Assembly (NCBI GenBank): GCA_002309615.1
Contig: DBXT01000042.1
Location: 1-64,000 of the forward strand
Reading direction: 5' to 3'
Length of the DNA: 64,000 nt
Origin: Bacteroidales bacterium UBA1205
GTDB taxonomy: Bacteria > Bacteroidota > Bacteroidia > Bacteroidales > WCHB1-69
The position numbers and the translations under genes are program-made. Positions within the stretch are counted from its first letter, which is position 1. Each line of letters begins with the position of its first letter. This document shows positions 50,736-59,677 of the stretch, piece after piece. Under the pieces are notes generated by a model, which saw nothing but the letters and a program-made list of their open reading frames with translations, did no database searches and was not told the DNA's origin.

Positions 50736-51683
50736 TTACAACGTTAAAAATGGATGTTTACACGAAAGAGCCTCCTTGGATATTTCCGCATTGCGGATAA
50801 AATGCACCATTTGTATGCTGGGCTTGGCTTGGTCCAAACCAAAACCCTTACCCGCTAATATGTGTTCATAACTTACTGTATGCAAATCGGTGAATCCGCC
50901 GGTAAATTCCACTTCTTCTCCTTCCACTTGTATGGACCTGTATGTTGTTTTTCCCTGATTGACAGCATCTTTTGGCAGATAGCCGCTATCCACACTCAAA
51001 AACCACCGTACCCGTGCTTTTTGCAATTCCATATAACCCGACACCACATGCTTGTCGCGATGATGGACAATGATTTGGCGAGGTTCGCCGAATATAAATT
51101 GCAACATGTCAAAAAAATGAATACCGATATTGGTAGCCAGCCCTCCCGATTTGGACTCATCACCTTTCCATGAATAATGGAACCATTTTCCGCGAGAGGT
51201 GATATAGGTAAGGTCTACATCATAGATTTTATCGGCAGGACCATTGTCTATCTGTTGTTTCAATTTCAATATCATGGGATGGTGACGCAGTTGTAAAATG
51301 GTATATATTTTTTTCCCCGTTTCTTTTTCCAATTCCGCCAGCGCATCTACATTCCACGGATTAAGTACCAATGGTTTTTCACATATAGCGTCTGCCCCGT
51401 TCAACAAGCTCATACGGATATGGGCATCATGCAAATAGTTGGGTGTGCAAATACTGAAAAAATCAACCTTCTCATTTTGTCCGTGCTGTAATTTATATAT
51501 GTGACGTTCAAAACGTTCGGGCTCGGTAAAAAAATCCGCTTGAGGAAAATAAGCATCTATCACCCCTACGCTGTCGTTTTTATCCAATGCCACCAACACG
51601 GTATTGCCGGTGTCTTTTATGGCTTTTAAATGGCGTACCGCTATATATCCGCCCAAACCTATTAATGCAAAATTTTTACTCAT
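50736..51683 (-). CDS. wlbA: Gfo/Idh/MocA oxidoreductase, WlbA-like
   Basis: 315 aa. Rossmann motif GLGGYIAVRHLKAIKDTGN at the start, CTPNYLHDAHIRMSLLNGADAICEKPL with the EKP motif, and GGLATNIGIHFFDMLQFIFG around the catalytic His. It best fits UDP-N-acetylglucosaminuronate 3-dehydrogenase (WlbA/WbpB), because the next gene is the matching WlbB-type acetyltransferase. The two would act in making 2,3-diacetamido-2,3-dideoxy-uronic acid for surface glycans; the aminotransferase (WlbC) is not in the window. The start overlaps the acetyltransferase stop by 1 nt (TAATG). Confidence 0.85.
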   Translation of the reverse strand: MSKNFALIGLGGYIAVRHLKAIKDTGNTVLVALDKNDSVGVIDAYFPQADFFTEPERFERHIYKLQHGQNEKVDFFSICTPNYLHDAHIRMSLLNGADAICEKPLVLNPWNVDALAELEKETGKKIYTILQLRHHPMILKLKQQIDNGPADKIYDVDLTYITSRGKWFHYSWKGDESKSGGLATNIGIHFFDMLQFIFGEPRQIIVHHRDKHVVSGYMELQKARVRWFLSVDSGYLPKDAVNQGKTTYRSIQVEGEEVEFTGGFTDLHTVSYEHILAGKGFGLDQAKPSIQMVHFIRNAEISKEALSCKHPFLTL

Positions 51684-52252
51684 TATAATAATTCCACCTT
51701 GTTATTTTTCAATATATATCTCATGCCGCTTTCAGGGCATACGGCTATGCCTTCTTCATTAAAATGCAGACGATGCCCGTACTGACTCATCCATCCTATC
51801 TGCCGTGAAGGATTGCCTACTACCAAAGCGTAAGGCGGCACATGGTGCGTTACCACCGCACCGGCACCTATGAATGCATACTCTCCTATGTCATGACCGC
51901 ACACTATGGTGGCATTGGCCCCTATGGTAGCCCCTTTACCCACATGCGTGCTTGCATATTCATGCTTGCGGCAGATAGCACTGCGAGGGTTGATTACATT
52001 GGTAAACACCATAGAAGGACCCAAAAAAACATCATCATCACACACAACACCTGTATATATGGATACATTGTTCTGCACTTTTACATTATTGCCCAATTTC
52101 ACATGAGGCGATACCACCACATTCTGACCAATATTACAATTCTCCCCTATTCGGCAAGGTGACATGATATGGGAAAAATGCCATATCCTGGTACCTTTGC
52201 CTATTTGACATCCCTCATCAATAACGGCTGTTTCGTGTGCTTGATATTCCAT
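51683..52252 (-). CDS. wlbB: WbpD/WlbB-like N-acetyltransferase (left-handed beta helix)
   Basis: 189 aa. Hexapeptide repeats run through most of the protein (IGKGTRIWHFSHIMS, IGENCNIGQNVVVSPHV, IGEYAFIGAGAVVTHHVPPYALVVGNP). The RIWHFSHI start and NVINPRSAICRKHEYASTHVGKGATIGAN loop fit UDP-2-acetamido-3-amino-2,3-dideoxy-glucuronate N-acetyltransferase (WlbB/WbpD). It should use acetyl-CoA on the 3-amino group. It heads the five-gene operon ending in rimO and has a promoter at 52340-52347. Confidence 0.88.
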   Translation of the reverse strand: MEYQAHETAVIDEGCQIGKGTRIWHFSHIMSPCRIGENCNIGQNVVVSPHVKLGNNVKVQNNVSIYTGVVCDDDVFLGPSMVFTNVINPRSAICRKHEYASTHVGKGATIGANATIVCGHDIGEYAFIGAGAVVTHHVPPYALVVGNPSRQIGWMSQYGHRLHFNEEGIAVCPESGMRYILKNNKVELL

Positions 52253-52339
52253 GTGCTAAATGTATTTGTCTTTCTTGATAAAATTCCTATAGCCCTGCCC
52301 GCTGCATTTTATAAGAAAACTTTTTATTAAAACTTTGTG

Positions 52340-52347
52340 CAAAGGTA
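52340..52347 (-). promoter_or_regulatory. -7 box of the wlbB-wlbA-ndpA-MORN-rimO operon
   Basis: Minus-strand TACCTTTG, perfect match, leader about 80 nt. Confidence 0.6.
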
Positions 52348-52590
52348 GTATTTTTTTACAACATTCATCAGCATACGTCCAAAACTTTTTTACTCGCCTT
52401 ATCTCATTCTCTGCCGAAACTCCACTGTTTACCTGCATCAAACATTCTACCTCATAAAAAAAAGGGTTATTTCATGCGTTTTATTCTCTTCAAATAAAAT
52501 TTATAAAAAATATTAATATGATTATCTGTTATTTACAAGAAAAATACAATATTTTTCATTATAACTTTACTTTCGTACTATTTTTTTTAT

Positions 52591-52598
52591 TACATTTG
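52591..52598 (+). promoter_or_regulatory. -7 box before the 63-aa frame
   Basis: TACATTTG fits TAnnTTTG; a transcript would start near 52605, about 24 nt before the ATG at 52629. The transcript could also reach the Cys-rich lipoprotein gene at 53013. Confidence 0.55.
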
Positions 52599-52628
52599 CA
52601 AAATGATTAATAAACTACATTTATTTAT

Positions 52629-52820
52629 ATGGTATCAAAAATAATATCCTTTTTACAAATATTATCAAAGAAATATAAGCAATTACGTTATCTTTCTTTT
52701 ATACCACTTCTTCTCTTATATAAAATACTTAAAAAGTTCTGGATATTCAAAGAAAATTATGAAATAATCGTAAGGTTTGCTTTATTAGAGTATTCGCCCC
52801 CTTTACTATTGGGCAAATAA
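52629..52820 (+). CDS. Possible small basic, hydrophobic protein
   Basis: 63 aa, not recognised. It is rich in Lys, Leu and Ile with one hydrophobic stretch (LSFIPLLLLYKILKKFWIF) flanked by basic residues, as in small membrane peptides or type I toxins. A good promoter box lies 30 nt upstream. A hairpin with stem GCCCTTG/CAAGGGC (52822-52828, 52862-52868) and inner ACAGAA/TTCTGT follows the stop directly. It may instead be the leader of a non-coding or regulatory RNA preceding the lipoprotein genes. Confidence 0.35.
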   Translation: MVSKIISFLQILSKKYKQLRYLSFIPLLLLYKILKKFWIFKENYEIIVRFALLEYSPPLLLGK

Positions 52821-52821
52821 A

Positions 52822-52926
52822 GCCCTTGTTGATAGCGAAGACAGAATTTATTTCTGTTCAGCAAGGGCATAAGTTAAACATCTTCGCACAAGTTTTGGCA
52901 ATTCTTGGAGGTAAAAATCGCCAAAA
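52822..52926 (+). promoter_or_regulatory. Two hairpins in the leader before the Cys-rich lipoprotein gene
   Basis: Hairpin 1 pairs GCCCTTG with CAAGGGC (52822-52828, 52862-52868), with ACAGAA/TTCTGT inside. Hairpin 2 pairs TTTTGGC with GCCAAAA (52893-52899, 52920-52926). A T run at 52934-52940 follows the second, so it might act as a weak terminator or attenuator for the downstream lipoprotein genes. Confidence 0.4.
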
Positions 52927-53012
52927 GCCAATATTTTTTTAATAAATCTTGGTGTGAGTAGATTAACATAAAACAATAAAAAAATCAAATAACAACATAA
53001 AATCTATCAAAT

Positions 53013-53885
53013 ATGAAAAATTTAAAATTAATAGCCGGAATTGCTACATTGATAGCCATAACCGCAATTATAATTTTTGCGGCATGTAGAAAAGACTCAA
53101 ATAACACAAAAAAATCTGAAAAAAAGTATGTAATTAATAATATTGAAAACATGGGTGACTATTGTTGGGTACCCCCAAATGCAGAGGTAATAGAAGATTA
53201 TCATAATCAAACTATTCTAATATCGTCATCTAATTGGACATATATTGGCACTACATCTGACAATCAATTATTAATGCTTAACAAGGGTGATCAGATAAAG
53301 ATATCCTGCACCTGCAATTCTTCCGGAAGTTGCTATCCTTTTTATGTAAATGAAATTGCAGGCTGTGCAGGAGATTGTTCCAAATGTACTATGACTCAAT
53401 CCGTAACAACTACAGGCAAGCATATTACTCATGGAGGGTATGTTAATCTTGAAATAGAACCTCATTTCATTACCAAAGATGAAGAACTCCCTACCGCCTT
53501 TGATGAAATGTTCAACATTCCTGAAATCAATAACAAAATTAATACTTTTATAACCAATATTTATAAAGGGTATGAATATCCAAAATTGATTAATAAAGAT
53601 GATTACATATTAACTCCCGACAATTACTCTTTTGCAGTTATCAATCTATGCGGTAGAGCCATTGTATTGCCAGTCCCTGATGACATCTTGCCTCAAAACA
53701 GCATATCTGGTAATAAATTTCAATGCAGTTGCACAGATGGAACCTGTCTACACAAAGTTGAAAGATTGATTATTCACTATTGCAAAGATAATTGTTCTGG
53801 AACTTGTACAATGACTGTTTCGGTTGCCACAACTCCTGAGATTGATGACCATATCCGATTTTCATCCATATCGTTTCAATATTAA
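53013..53885 (+). CDS. Cys-rich lipoprotein with a duplicated six-cysteine module
   Basis: 290 aa. A signal peptide ends in lipobox IFAAC (Cys25), then a polar linker. Two copies of a cysteine module follow. Module 1 (residues 99-131) has Cys at 99, 101, 107, 118, 122, 125 and ends CTMTQSV; module 2 (238-271) has Cys at 238, 240, 245, 257, 261, 265 and ends CTMTVSV. Spacing is C-x-C-x(4,5)-C-x(10,11)-C-x3-C-x(2,3)-C-TMT-x-SV. The segment between them is Cys-poor apart from Cys213. I do not know this family. The cysteines could form disulfides outside the cell or bind metal. It looks AT-rich and foreign to its neighbours. Confidence 0.75.
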   Translation: MKNLKLIAGIATLIAITAIIIFAACRKDSNNTKKSEKKYVINNIENMGDYCWVPPNAEVIEDYHNQTILISSSNWTYIGTTSDNQLLMLNKGDQIKISCTCNSSGSCYPFYVNEIAGCAGDCSKCTMTQSVTTTGKHITHGGYVNLEIEPHFITKDEELPTAFDEMFNIPEINNKINTFITNIYKGYEYPKLINKDDYILTPDNYSFAVINLCGRAIVLPVPDDILPQNSISGNKFQCSCTDGTCLHKVERLIIHYCKDNCSGTCTMTVSVATTPEIDDHIRFSSISFQY

Positions 53886-53900
53886 CAAATTAGTTACCTT

Positions 53901-54233
53901 ATGAAAAAGTTAGTTTTAGTATTATTAATCATTATTCTTGTCGCTTGCTCAAAGCAGCCGAAGAAAATTTCATCGGAAGGAGAGTGGATAGTGTCAAAGA
54001 TTGAACTCACGGACCAATGCGACCCTATGGCGGGACTTATCGGTTGGGCTTTCACTCATGATTCTACATTCACATTTCGTCATGATTTTCTATATTTTAA
54101 CGATGAAATTTTAGGTTTTCGCTATGCGGACACGCTTTACTATGCAGACGGCGAAAAAGCAATTATGCGTTTTAAAGCCGACAGCCTCATATTAAACGGA
54201 GACATTATCTATACTTTATATAAAAAAGAATAA
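53901..54233 (+). CDS. Small lipoprotein
   Basis: 110 aa with a lipobox (LLIIILVAC). The short mature part contains GEWIVSKIELTDQCDP, then strand-like segments (STFTFRHDFLYFNDEILGFRYADTLYYADGEKAIMRF), suggesting a small lipocalin-like or beta-barrel fold of the sort seen in many Bacteroidota lipoproteins. No function can be assigned. It starts 16 nt after the Cys-rich lipoprotein gene and is probably co-transcribed with it; a strong terminator follows. Confidence 0.75.
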   Translation: MKKLVLVLLIIILVACSKQPKKISSEGEWIVSKIELTDQCDPMAGLIGWAFTHDSTFTFRHDFLYFNDEILGFRYADTLYYADGEKAIMRFKADSLILNGDIIYTLYKKE

Positions 54234-54256
54234 TGTTTCCTCCATACAAATTCTAT

Positions 54257-54290
54257 AAAGGGCAAATATTTTTTTATTTGCCCTTTTATA
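54257..54290 (+). terminator. Terminator of the lipoprotein pair
   Basis: 12-bp stem AAAGGGCAAATA/TATTTGCCCTTT (54257-54268, 54275-54286), loop of six T, then T-rich sequence. Confidence 0.9.
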
Positions 54291-54356
54291 GTTTACAGGA
54301 AACATTCTACCCCTTAAATTACATTCCTTTAACCGAAATCTGCTACCATTGTCATT

Positions 54357-54376
54357 AAACATTTAAATTAATGTTT
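54357..54376. promoter_or_regulatory. Inverted repeat upstream of the Na/Pi cotransporter gene
   Basis: AAACATT-TAAATT-AATGTTT (54357-54363, 54370-54376) lies about 100 nt upstream of the -7 box at 54449. A TGTCAT just before it resembles half of a Pho box, but only one copy is present. A candidate regulator site only. Confidence 0.3.
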
Positions 54377-54448
54377 TCTTAACATTTTTGTTACTTAAAA
54401 ATAAACTTCAATTAAACTTCCGCCCTGGTTTGATAATTAAAATAATGC

Positions 54449-54456
54449 TACTTTTG
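54449..54456 (+). promoter_or_regulatory. -7 box of the Na/Pi cotransporter gene
   Basis: TACTTTTG, with a TTTG at 54429-54432 upstream that could serve as the -33 element. Leader about 50 nt. Confidence 0.6.
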
Positions 54457-54514
54457 CAGATGTAATATTATGCAGTAATACGGACTGCCAGCAAAGCATA
54501 AACAATTGAATATT

Positions 54515-56251
54515 ATGAACATACTGAACATATTGTGTATTATCATTAATTTTGCCGGAGCGCTTGCGATATTCCTTTTCGGAATGAAGCTAATGAGTGA
54601 AGGTTTGCAAAAAGTGGCCGGAAACAAAATGCGTTCCACCCTCGGCAAGGTAACGGAGAGTAAATGGAGAGGCATACTTACCGGAGCTATAGTAACTACC
54701 GCCATACAATCCTCCTCTGCTACCACGGTAATGGTAGTAAGTTTTGTTAATGCAGGGTTGCTATCTCTCACAGGAGCTATATCAGTAATTATGGGTGCAA
54801 ACATAGGCACCACCATCACCGCATGGATTATCACTCTTTTCGGGTTGGGAGAGAGTGCAAAAGTATTTAGTTTACCATTGTTTTTAGGAGCACTGGCACT
54901 TGTATTTATTTTTTCACAAAAAAGCAAATTCAAAGCCCTCGGCGAATTTATTATAGGTCTGACATTACTACTGTTAGGCATGGGATTATTGCAACAAGCC
55001 ATGCCTAATTTGGAAGAATATCCAAAATTTTTAGAATTTTTGGGGTCGTTATCCGACCATGGATTTGCTTCTATTTTGCTATTCATTACTATAGGTACCA
55101 TACTTACTTGTTTGGTACAAGCCTCTGCCGCCATGATGGCTATCACCTTGGTGATGTGCTACAAAGGCTGGATAGGTTTTGATGTGGCAGTAGCTTTGGT
55201 GATGGGACAAAACATCGGAACCACCATCACGGCCAATTTAGCGGCTATGGTGGCCAATACCAATGGTAAAAAAGCCGCCAGAGCTCACTTGACATTCAAT
55301 GTAATAGGAGTGATTATCACATTAATAGTATTTCGTCCTGTTATGAACCTTATTGCCGATATCACTACAGGCGTTGTCGGGAGCAATCCTTATACGGCCG
55401 TAGGTGCCGCAGGATACAGCCCTGAAGCCATACCATTGGCATTAGCCTTTTTCCATACATTTTTTAATGTCATCAACACTTTGATATTAATGTGGTTTAT
55501 TCCTCAAATAGTAAAAATAGTCAATTGGATGGTGAAAGCATTTAAAGAGGATGCCGACGAAGACGAAATATTCAAACTTAAATACATCAGCAACCACTGG
55601 ATGAATACGTCCGAATTGGATTTGGAAGCCGCCCAAAAGGAAATAGAAGACTTTTCCAAAAGAGTTATCCGCATGTACAACTTTCTGCCGGCTCTCCGAA
55701 CTGCCAAAAACGAAGATGAATTTGACAAAACACTGAAACACATAGAAAAATACGAAGAAATTACCGATAGGATGGAATTGGAGATAGCCAAATACCTCAC
55801 CCATGTATCCGAAGGCAACCTATCGGAAGTAGGTTCCCAAAAAGTGGGTGCCATGCTTCGTATCATTGATAACCTGGAAAGTATCGGTGACGCTATCTAC
55901 CAAATGGCTTTGATAAGAAAAAACAAACGAGAAGATGCCGTGCACTTCTCACAAGATTTAAACGACAACCTCAGCCATATTTCCCAATTGGTGGAAAAAG
56001 CTTTGTCTATTATGGACCAAAATTTACACGGAGACTATTCCAAAGCCGATATTCAAGCCGCTTATCAAGCCGAAGACGATATTAACGAATACCGTGACCT
56101 TTTGCGTTCCCGACACCTGCAATCCCTCAAAGCCGGCATTTACGACTATGCCATCGGTTCAACCTATAGCGGATTGTATGCATTGTATGAAAAATTAGCC
56201 GACTACGTTATCAATGTCAGCGAAGCGGCAGCAGGAACAAAAAGAAAATAA
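54515..56251 (+). CDS. Na/Pi cotransporter family protein with PhoU-like domain
   Basis: 578 aa from the ATG at 54515; a TTG three codons earlier is less likely. About nine membrane segments carry two inverted Na/Pi repeats with signature GAIVTTAIQSSSATTVMVVSF and LTCLVQASAAMMAITLVM; GANIGTTITAW and GQNIGTTITANL follow each. From about residue 340 the protein becomes a cytoplasmic helical bundle of the PhoU type (to the C terminus). It should import phosphate with sodium, with the PhoU part perhaps sensing. It is monocistronic. Confidence 0.93.
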   Translation: MNILNILCIIINFAGALAIFLFGMKLMSEGLQKVAGNKMRSTLGKVTESKWRGILTGAIVTTAIQSSSATTVMVVSFVNAGLLSLTGAISVIMGANIGTTITAWIITLFGLGESAKVFSLPLFLGALALVFIFSQKSKFKALGEFIIGLTLLLLGMGLLQQAMPNLEEYPKFLEFLGSLSDHGFASILLFITIGTILTCLVQASAAMMAITLVMCYKGWIGFDVAVALVMGQNIGTTITANLAAMVANTNGKKAARAHLTFNVIGVIITLIVFRPVMNLIADITTGVVGSNPYTAVGAAGYSPEAIPLALAFFHTFFNVINTLILMWFIPQIVKIVNWMVKAFKEDADEDEIFKLKYISNHWMNTSELDLEAAQKEIEDFSKRVIRMYNFLPALRTAKNEDEFDKTLKHIEKYEEITDRMELEIAKYLTHVSEGNLSEVGSQKVGAMLRIIDNLESIGDAIYQMALIRKNKREDAVHFSQDLNDNLSHISQLVEKALSIMDQNLHGDYSKADIQAAYQAEDDINEYRDLLRSRHLQSLKAGIYDYAIGSTYSGLYALYEKLADYVINVSEAAAGTKRK

Positions 56252-56620
56252 AATTCCTCGGCAGTATATCATTTTATCCTTTAAAAAAGCACCCCCAAAA
56301 TTTGACATCCGAAAAAAAAGAGGGTTTAAACCGCATCTTTCAGCGTATTGTGCTTCCGGTAACATATTATAATTACGAATTAAACGATGTATTCAGCTAT
56401 TTGCCGAAATTACCCGTCCTTTTTTTTTCAAAACATTGCTATTGAAAACCGGCGATTTTCATTGTTTCTTTCCATCGAAAAACTATTTTTTCCTGTTTAT
56501 AAAACTTTCTTTTCTGCTTAAAGGAATAATAGAAAAAAATGCTATCTTTGTAAGTTTGATAATATACTTTTTTTAAAGTACGCATATTGTATTGTCATTC
56601 TTAAAAACACTCGCAAAAAA
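56252..56620. other. Intergenic region before rel
   Basis: About 370 bases. The only supported signal is TATCTTTG at 56543-56550 for the next gene. A short frame without a start codon (around 56310-56440) has protein-like composition but no evidence of being a gene. No clear terminator is seen. Confidence 0.45.
56543..56550 (+). promoter_or_regulatory. -7 box of the rel gene
   Basis: TATCTTTG, a TAnnTTTG match, about 70 nt before the ATG at 56621. Confidence 0.6.
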
Positions 56621-58879
56621 ATGGAATATCAAAGAACTGACGAAGAATTCAAGCTCATATTATCGCGATATAAAGAGATACAGCGAAAATTGCGTCCTAG
56701 GGCCACCAAAGAACAAAAGATGGAGGTGCGTAAAGCTTTTACGCTGGCATTCAATGCTCATAAAGACATGCGTCGGCGTAGTGGCGAACCCTATATTTTG
56801 CATCCGCTGGAAGTTGCCAACATAGTACTTGACCACATGAATTTAGGCACCACTTCGGTGATATGCGCCTTATTGCACGATATAGTGGAAGACACCGATT
56901 ACACATTGCAAGATATAGAAAATTTGTTTGGAGAGGAGGTGGCTACCATTATAGACGGATTGACAAAAATAGATGATGTGTCGGATACGCCTATGAGCAG
57001 GCAATTTGAAACATTCAAAAAGATATTGATCACCATGAGCAAAGATGCCCGTGTGATACTCATCAAGCTGGCGGACAGATTGCACAATATGCGCACCTTG
57101 GATTCCATGCCGCAGGAAAAACAGCTCAAAATAGCCTCTGAAACGCTATATATGTATGCTCCTTTGGCTCACCGCTTGGGTTTTTACAACATCAAATCCG
57201 AATTAGAGGATTTGGCTATGAAATACCAAGACCCCGGCAGCTATAATTACATAGCCGATTGTATCAAAAACACAGAAAAAGACCGTGAAATATTTATAGA
57301 ACAATTCATCGCACCCATACGTGAACAGCTGATAGCAAGAAATTTCACATTTGAAATAGTATCCCGCACCAAGTCCATCTATTCCATATGGCAAAAAATG
57401 ACCAAGAAAAAAATACCTTTTGACGAAGTATATGATTTATTTGCCATACGTATTATTATAGAAGCCGATGATGAACATCAAAAATCTTCATGCTGGTCGG
57501 TATATTCCATAGTTACAGACATATACAAACCGAAAGCCGACCGTTTACGGGATTGGATATCCATGCCCAAAGCCAACGGATATCAATCTTTGCACACCAC
57601 GGTGATGAGTAACAAGGGCAAATGGGTGGAAGTTCAGATACGCACCAAACAAATGGACACCATTGCCGAAAACGGTTTTGCCGCACACTGGGTTTATAAA
57701 GAAAACGACAAACATGTTGATGAGCAAGGAGTGGAAGCATGGCTTGCCAGTATAAAAGAAATACTCCAAAACAATGAAAACAACACCGGTGAATTGGTTT
57801 CTAATGTTAAAATGAACCTTTTTAACAAAGAAATTTTTGTATTCACCGCCAAAGGCGAAGAGCATACCATGCCCGAAAATTCCACCGTTCTTGACTTTGC
57901 TTACGAAACAGATGCCGAAACGGGCAATTATTGCATAGGGGCAAAGGTGAATAATAAATTGGTACCGCCTTCGCACAAACTCAAAACAGGAGACCAAATA
58001 GAGGTTATCACCTCCAAAAAACAAAGAGTGCAAGAGGAATGGCTCACTTTTGTTGCTACCGCCAAAGCGGTAGACACCATCACCACCGCACTGGGGCAAC
58101 AACGCAAAGAAAAAATCAACCAAGGTAAAGAACAACTCAAAACCTATTTTAGAAAATACAATGTGGATATCACCAAACTCAATCGCGACAAGCTGATGAT
58201 GTTCACAGGCTACAAAGACAAAGAAAGTTTGTATTTGGCTATATACCACCAGCAGATACCCGAACTGAAGATAAAACAATGTTTTTCAAAAATAAGCATC
58301 GTCTATCGTGTGCTTGACTGGGTAAAACCGGCCATAAAATGGCTGTGGGGAATGAAAAATATTTTTACCATTAACCATGCCTTACAGCGTAGATTATCTC
58401 ACAATCCTCAATCGTTGCTATTGGGCAATGTTCACGAAATTAAACAAACCATTGCTCCGTGCTGCAATCCCGTTGCCGGAGACCAAGTAATAGCTTTCGC
58501 TCTCAACAACAACGAGATAGTGGTGCATCGTGCCAACTGTGCCGAAGCGGTTAGACTTTCCGCCCGTTATGGAGACAAAATAGTAAAAGCCAAATGGAGA
58601 GCCGAAGAGAATAAAGTGGATTTTCTTGCCGGTATCTCGCTAAAAGGCTTTGACTCCAAAGGGCTGGTGCATAGCATTACCGGCATCATACACCAGGATT
58701 TTCAAGTGAATTGTCGCACCATACATTTTGAGACCACAGAAGGCCTGTTTGAAGGGAAAATCATTCTTTATATCCAAAATGTGGAACACTTAAACAAACT
58801 GATGGAACGCTTACGCTCCATTCCTAATATAGAAAAGGTTGAACGCATTTATTCCGATGAAAATGAAAATAAACGGTAA
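56621..58879 (+). CDS. Bifunctional (p)ppGpp synthetase/hydrolase, Rel/SpoT type
   Basis: 752 aa. N-terminal HD hydrolase domain: RRSGEPYILHPLEVA, LLHDIVEDTDYTLQDIE and KLADRLHNMRTL are intact, so hydrolase activity is likely. The synthetase domain holds YSIWQKM, VYDLFAIRIII and DWISMPKANGYQSLHTTV; RLRD replaces the RelA-type acidic motif, consistent with a bifunctional enzyme. A TGS domain (KEIFVFTAKGEEHTMPENSTVLDFAY) and a C-terminal ACT domain (EGLFEGKIILYIQNVEHLNKLMERL) follow. It controls the stringent response. The next gene overlaps its 3' end by 23 nt. Confidence 0.94.
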   Translation: MEYQRTDEEFKLILSRYKEIQRKLRPRATKEQKMEVRKAFTLAFNAHKDMRRRSGEPYILHPLEVANIVLDHMNLGTTSVICALLHDIVEDTDYTLQDIENLFGEEVATIIDGLTKIDDVSDTPMSRQFETFKKILITMSKDARVILIKLADRLHNMRTLDSMPQEKQLKIASETLYMYAPLAHRLGFYNIKSELEDLAMKYQDPGSYNYIADCIKNTEKDREIFIEQFIAPIREQLIARNFTFEIVSRTKSIYSIWQKMTKKKIPFDEVYDLFAIRIIIEADDEHQKSSCWSVYSIVTDIYKPKADRLRDWISMPKANGYQSLHTTVMSNKGKWVEVQIRTKQMDTIAENGFAAHWVYKENDKHVDEQGVEAWLASIKEILQNNENNTGELVSNVKMNLFNKEIFVFTAKGEEHTMPENSTVLDFAYETDAETGNYCIGAKVNNKLVPPSHKLKTGDQIEVITSKKQRVQEEWLTFVATAKAVDTITTALGQQRKEKINQGKEQLKTYFRKYNVDITKLNRDKLMMFTGYKDKESLYLAIYHQQIPELKIKQCFSKISIVYRVLDWVKPAIKWLWGMKNIFTINHALQRRLSHNPQSLLLGNVHEIKQTIAPCCNPVAGDQVIAFALNNNEIVVHRANCAEAVRLSARYGDKIVKAKWRAEENKVDFLAGISLKGFDSKGLVHSITGIIHQDFQVNCRTIHFETTEGLFEGKIILYIQNVEHLNKLMERLRSIPNIEKVERIYSDENENKR

Positions 58880-59675
58880 AACACTTACTATACTTTTGTG
58901 CTGTATTTTACTTATATCATGCCGCCAACACCGGCATGAGGCTTCGGTTACCCCCGTGGAAGACAGCGTCCGCACCGAAAAACCGACTACCCCTGTATTG
59001 GTGCCGGCAACTATTGCAAGTATGCAATGCGATTGGTTTAGCACCCGCATCAATCTTTCAGTCAACAACATCAAACCGGAAAAAGAGCTTGTCTCACTCA
59101 CCGCTTTTGTGGTGAACAAAAAAGATAGTGCCATATTTATCACCCTGAATAAATTAGGGATAGAAATAGCCCGCCTGCTACTGACCAAAGATTCGGTGAA
59201 ATATGCCAACCACCTGTCGCATGAATATTATTGGGGACAGTATTCCTGGCTGAAAAAACAAATAGGCATGGATATCAATTTTTTTATCGTGCAAGCACTG
59301 CTTTTGGCACAAGATATCCCTGATTTTGAACCCGTATTTACCGCAAACGTCTCTAACGATTCCATTATTTACACCGCTGCTCACCGCAACAACACAGCCC
59401 ATACCATGATACTGGAAGAACGCATTATCACCGATACCGCTCACCATATGCTCTACCACTATATTAAAGATATTGCATCTGTTAACACCATAAGTGTACA
59501 ATACAATAGATACACTCTTATAGACGGTTTTACATGCTATCAAACCATTATCATTGACATTCCTAACGAAAATTTGAAAATAGAAGGCTTGCTCAAAAAC
59601 ACCAAATTTAATACAGCCGGTCCTACCACCAGCCGTATGCCCGTTAAATACAAGCCTATTAACACCACTCACTAA
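58857..59675 (+). CDS. Unknown lipoprotein downstream of rel
   Basis: 272 aa from the ATG at 58857 (58863 is an alternative). The start overlaps the end of rel in another frame. The signal peptide ends in lipobox LLISC followed by RQHRHEAS, so it is a probable lipoprotein. The mature protein has a Pro/Thr linker and a mixed fold with many Thr, Ile and Asn. One region (HEYYWGQYSWLKKQIGMDINFFIVQALLLAQDI) suggests a helix pair near the middle. I do not recognise the family; the size and layout resemble DUF4292-type lipoproteins. queG follows 2 nt after its stop. Confidence 0.7.
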   Translation: MKMKINGKTLTILLCCILLISCRQHRHEASVTPVEDSVRTEKPTTPVLVPATIASMQCDWFSTRINLSVNNIKPEKELVSLTAFVVNKKDSAIFITLNKLGIEIARLLLTKDSVKYANHLSHEYYWGQYSWLKKQIGMDINFFIVQALLLAQDIPDFEPVFTANVSNDSIIYTAAHRNNTAHTMILEERIITDTAHHMLYHYIKDIASVNTISVQYNRYTLIDGFTCYQTIIIDIPNENLKIEGLLKNTKFNTAGPTTSRMPVKYKPINTTH

Positions 59676-59677
59676 GC

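Larger units (their letters stand above)
52253..52628. other. Divergent intergenic region before the AT-rich patch
   Basis: About 375 AT-rich bases. A minus-strand -7 box TACCTTTG (52347-52340) serves the wlbB operon and a plus-strand TACATTTG (52591-52598) points to the small frame at 52629. I see nothing else. Confidence 0.5.

Noticed and set aside
54448..55146. 232-aa minus-strand frame over the Na/Pi cotransporter start
   Set aside because: Covers the promoter and the conserved QSSSATT repeat in antisense; no coding signature.
57545..58279. 244-aa minus-strand frame inside rel
   Set aside because: Antisense to the conserved synthetase and TGS domains; aromatic-rich shadow.
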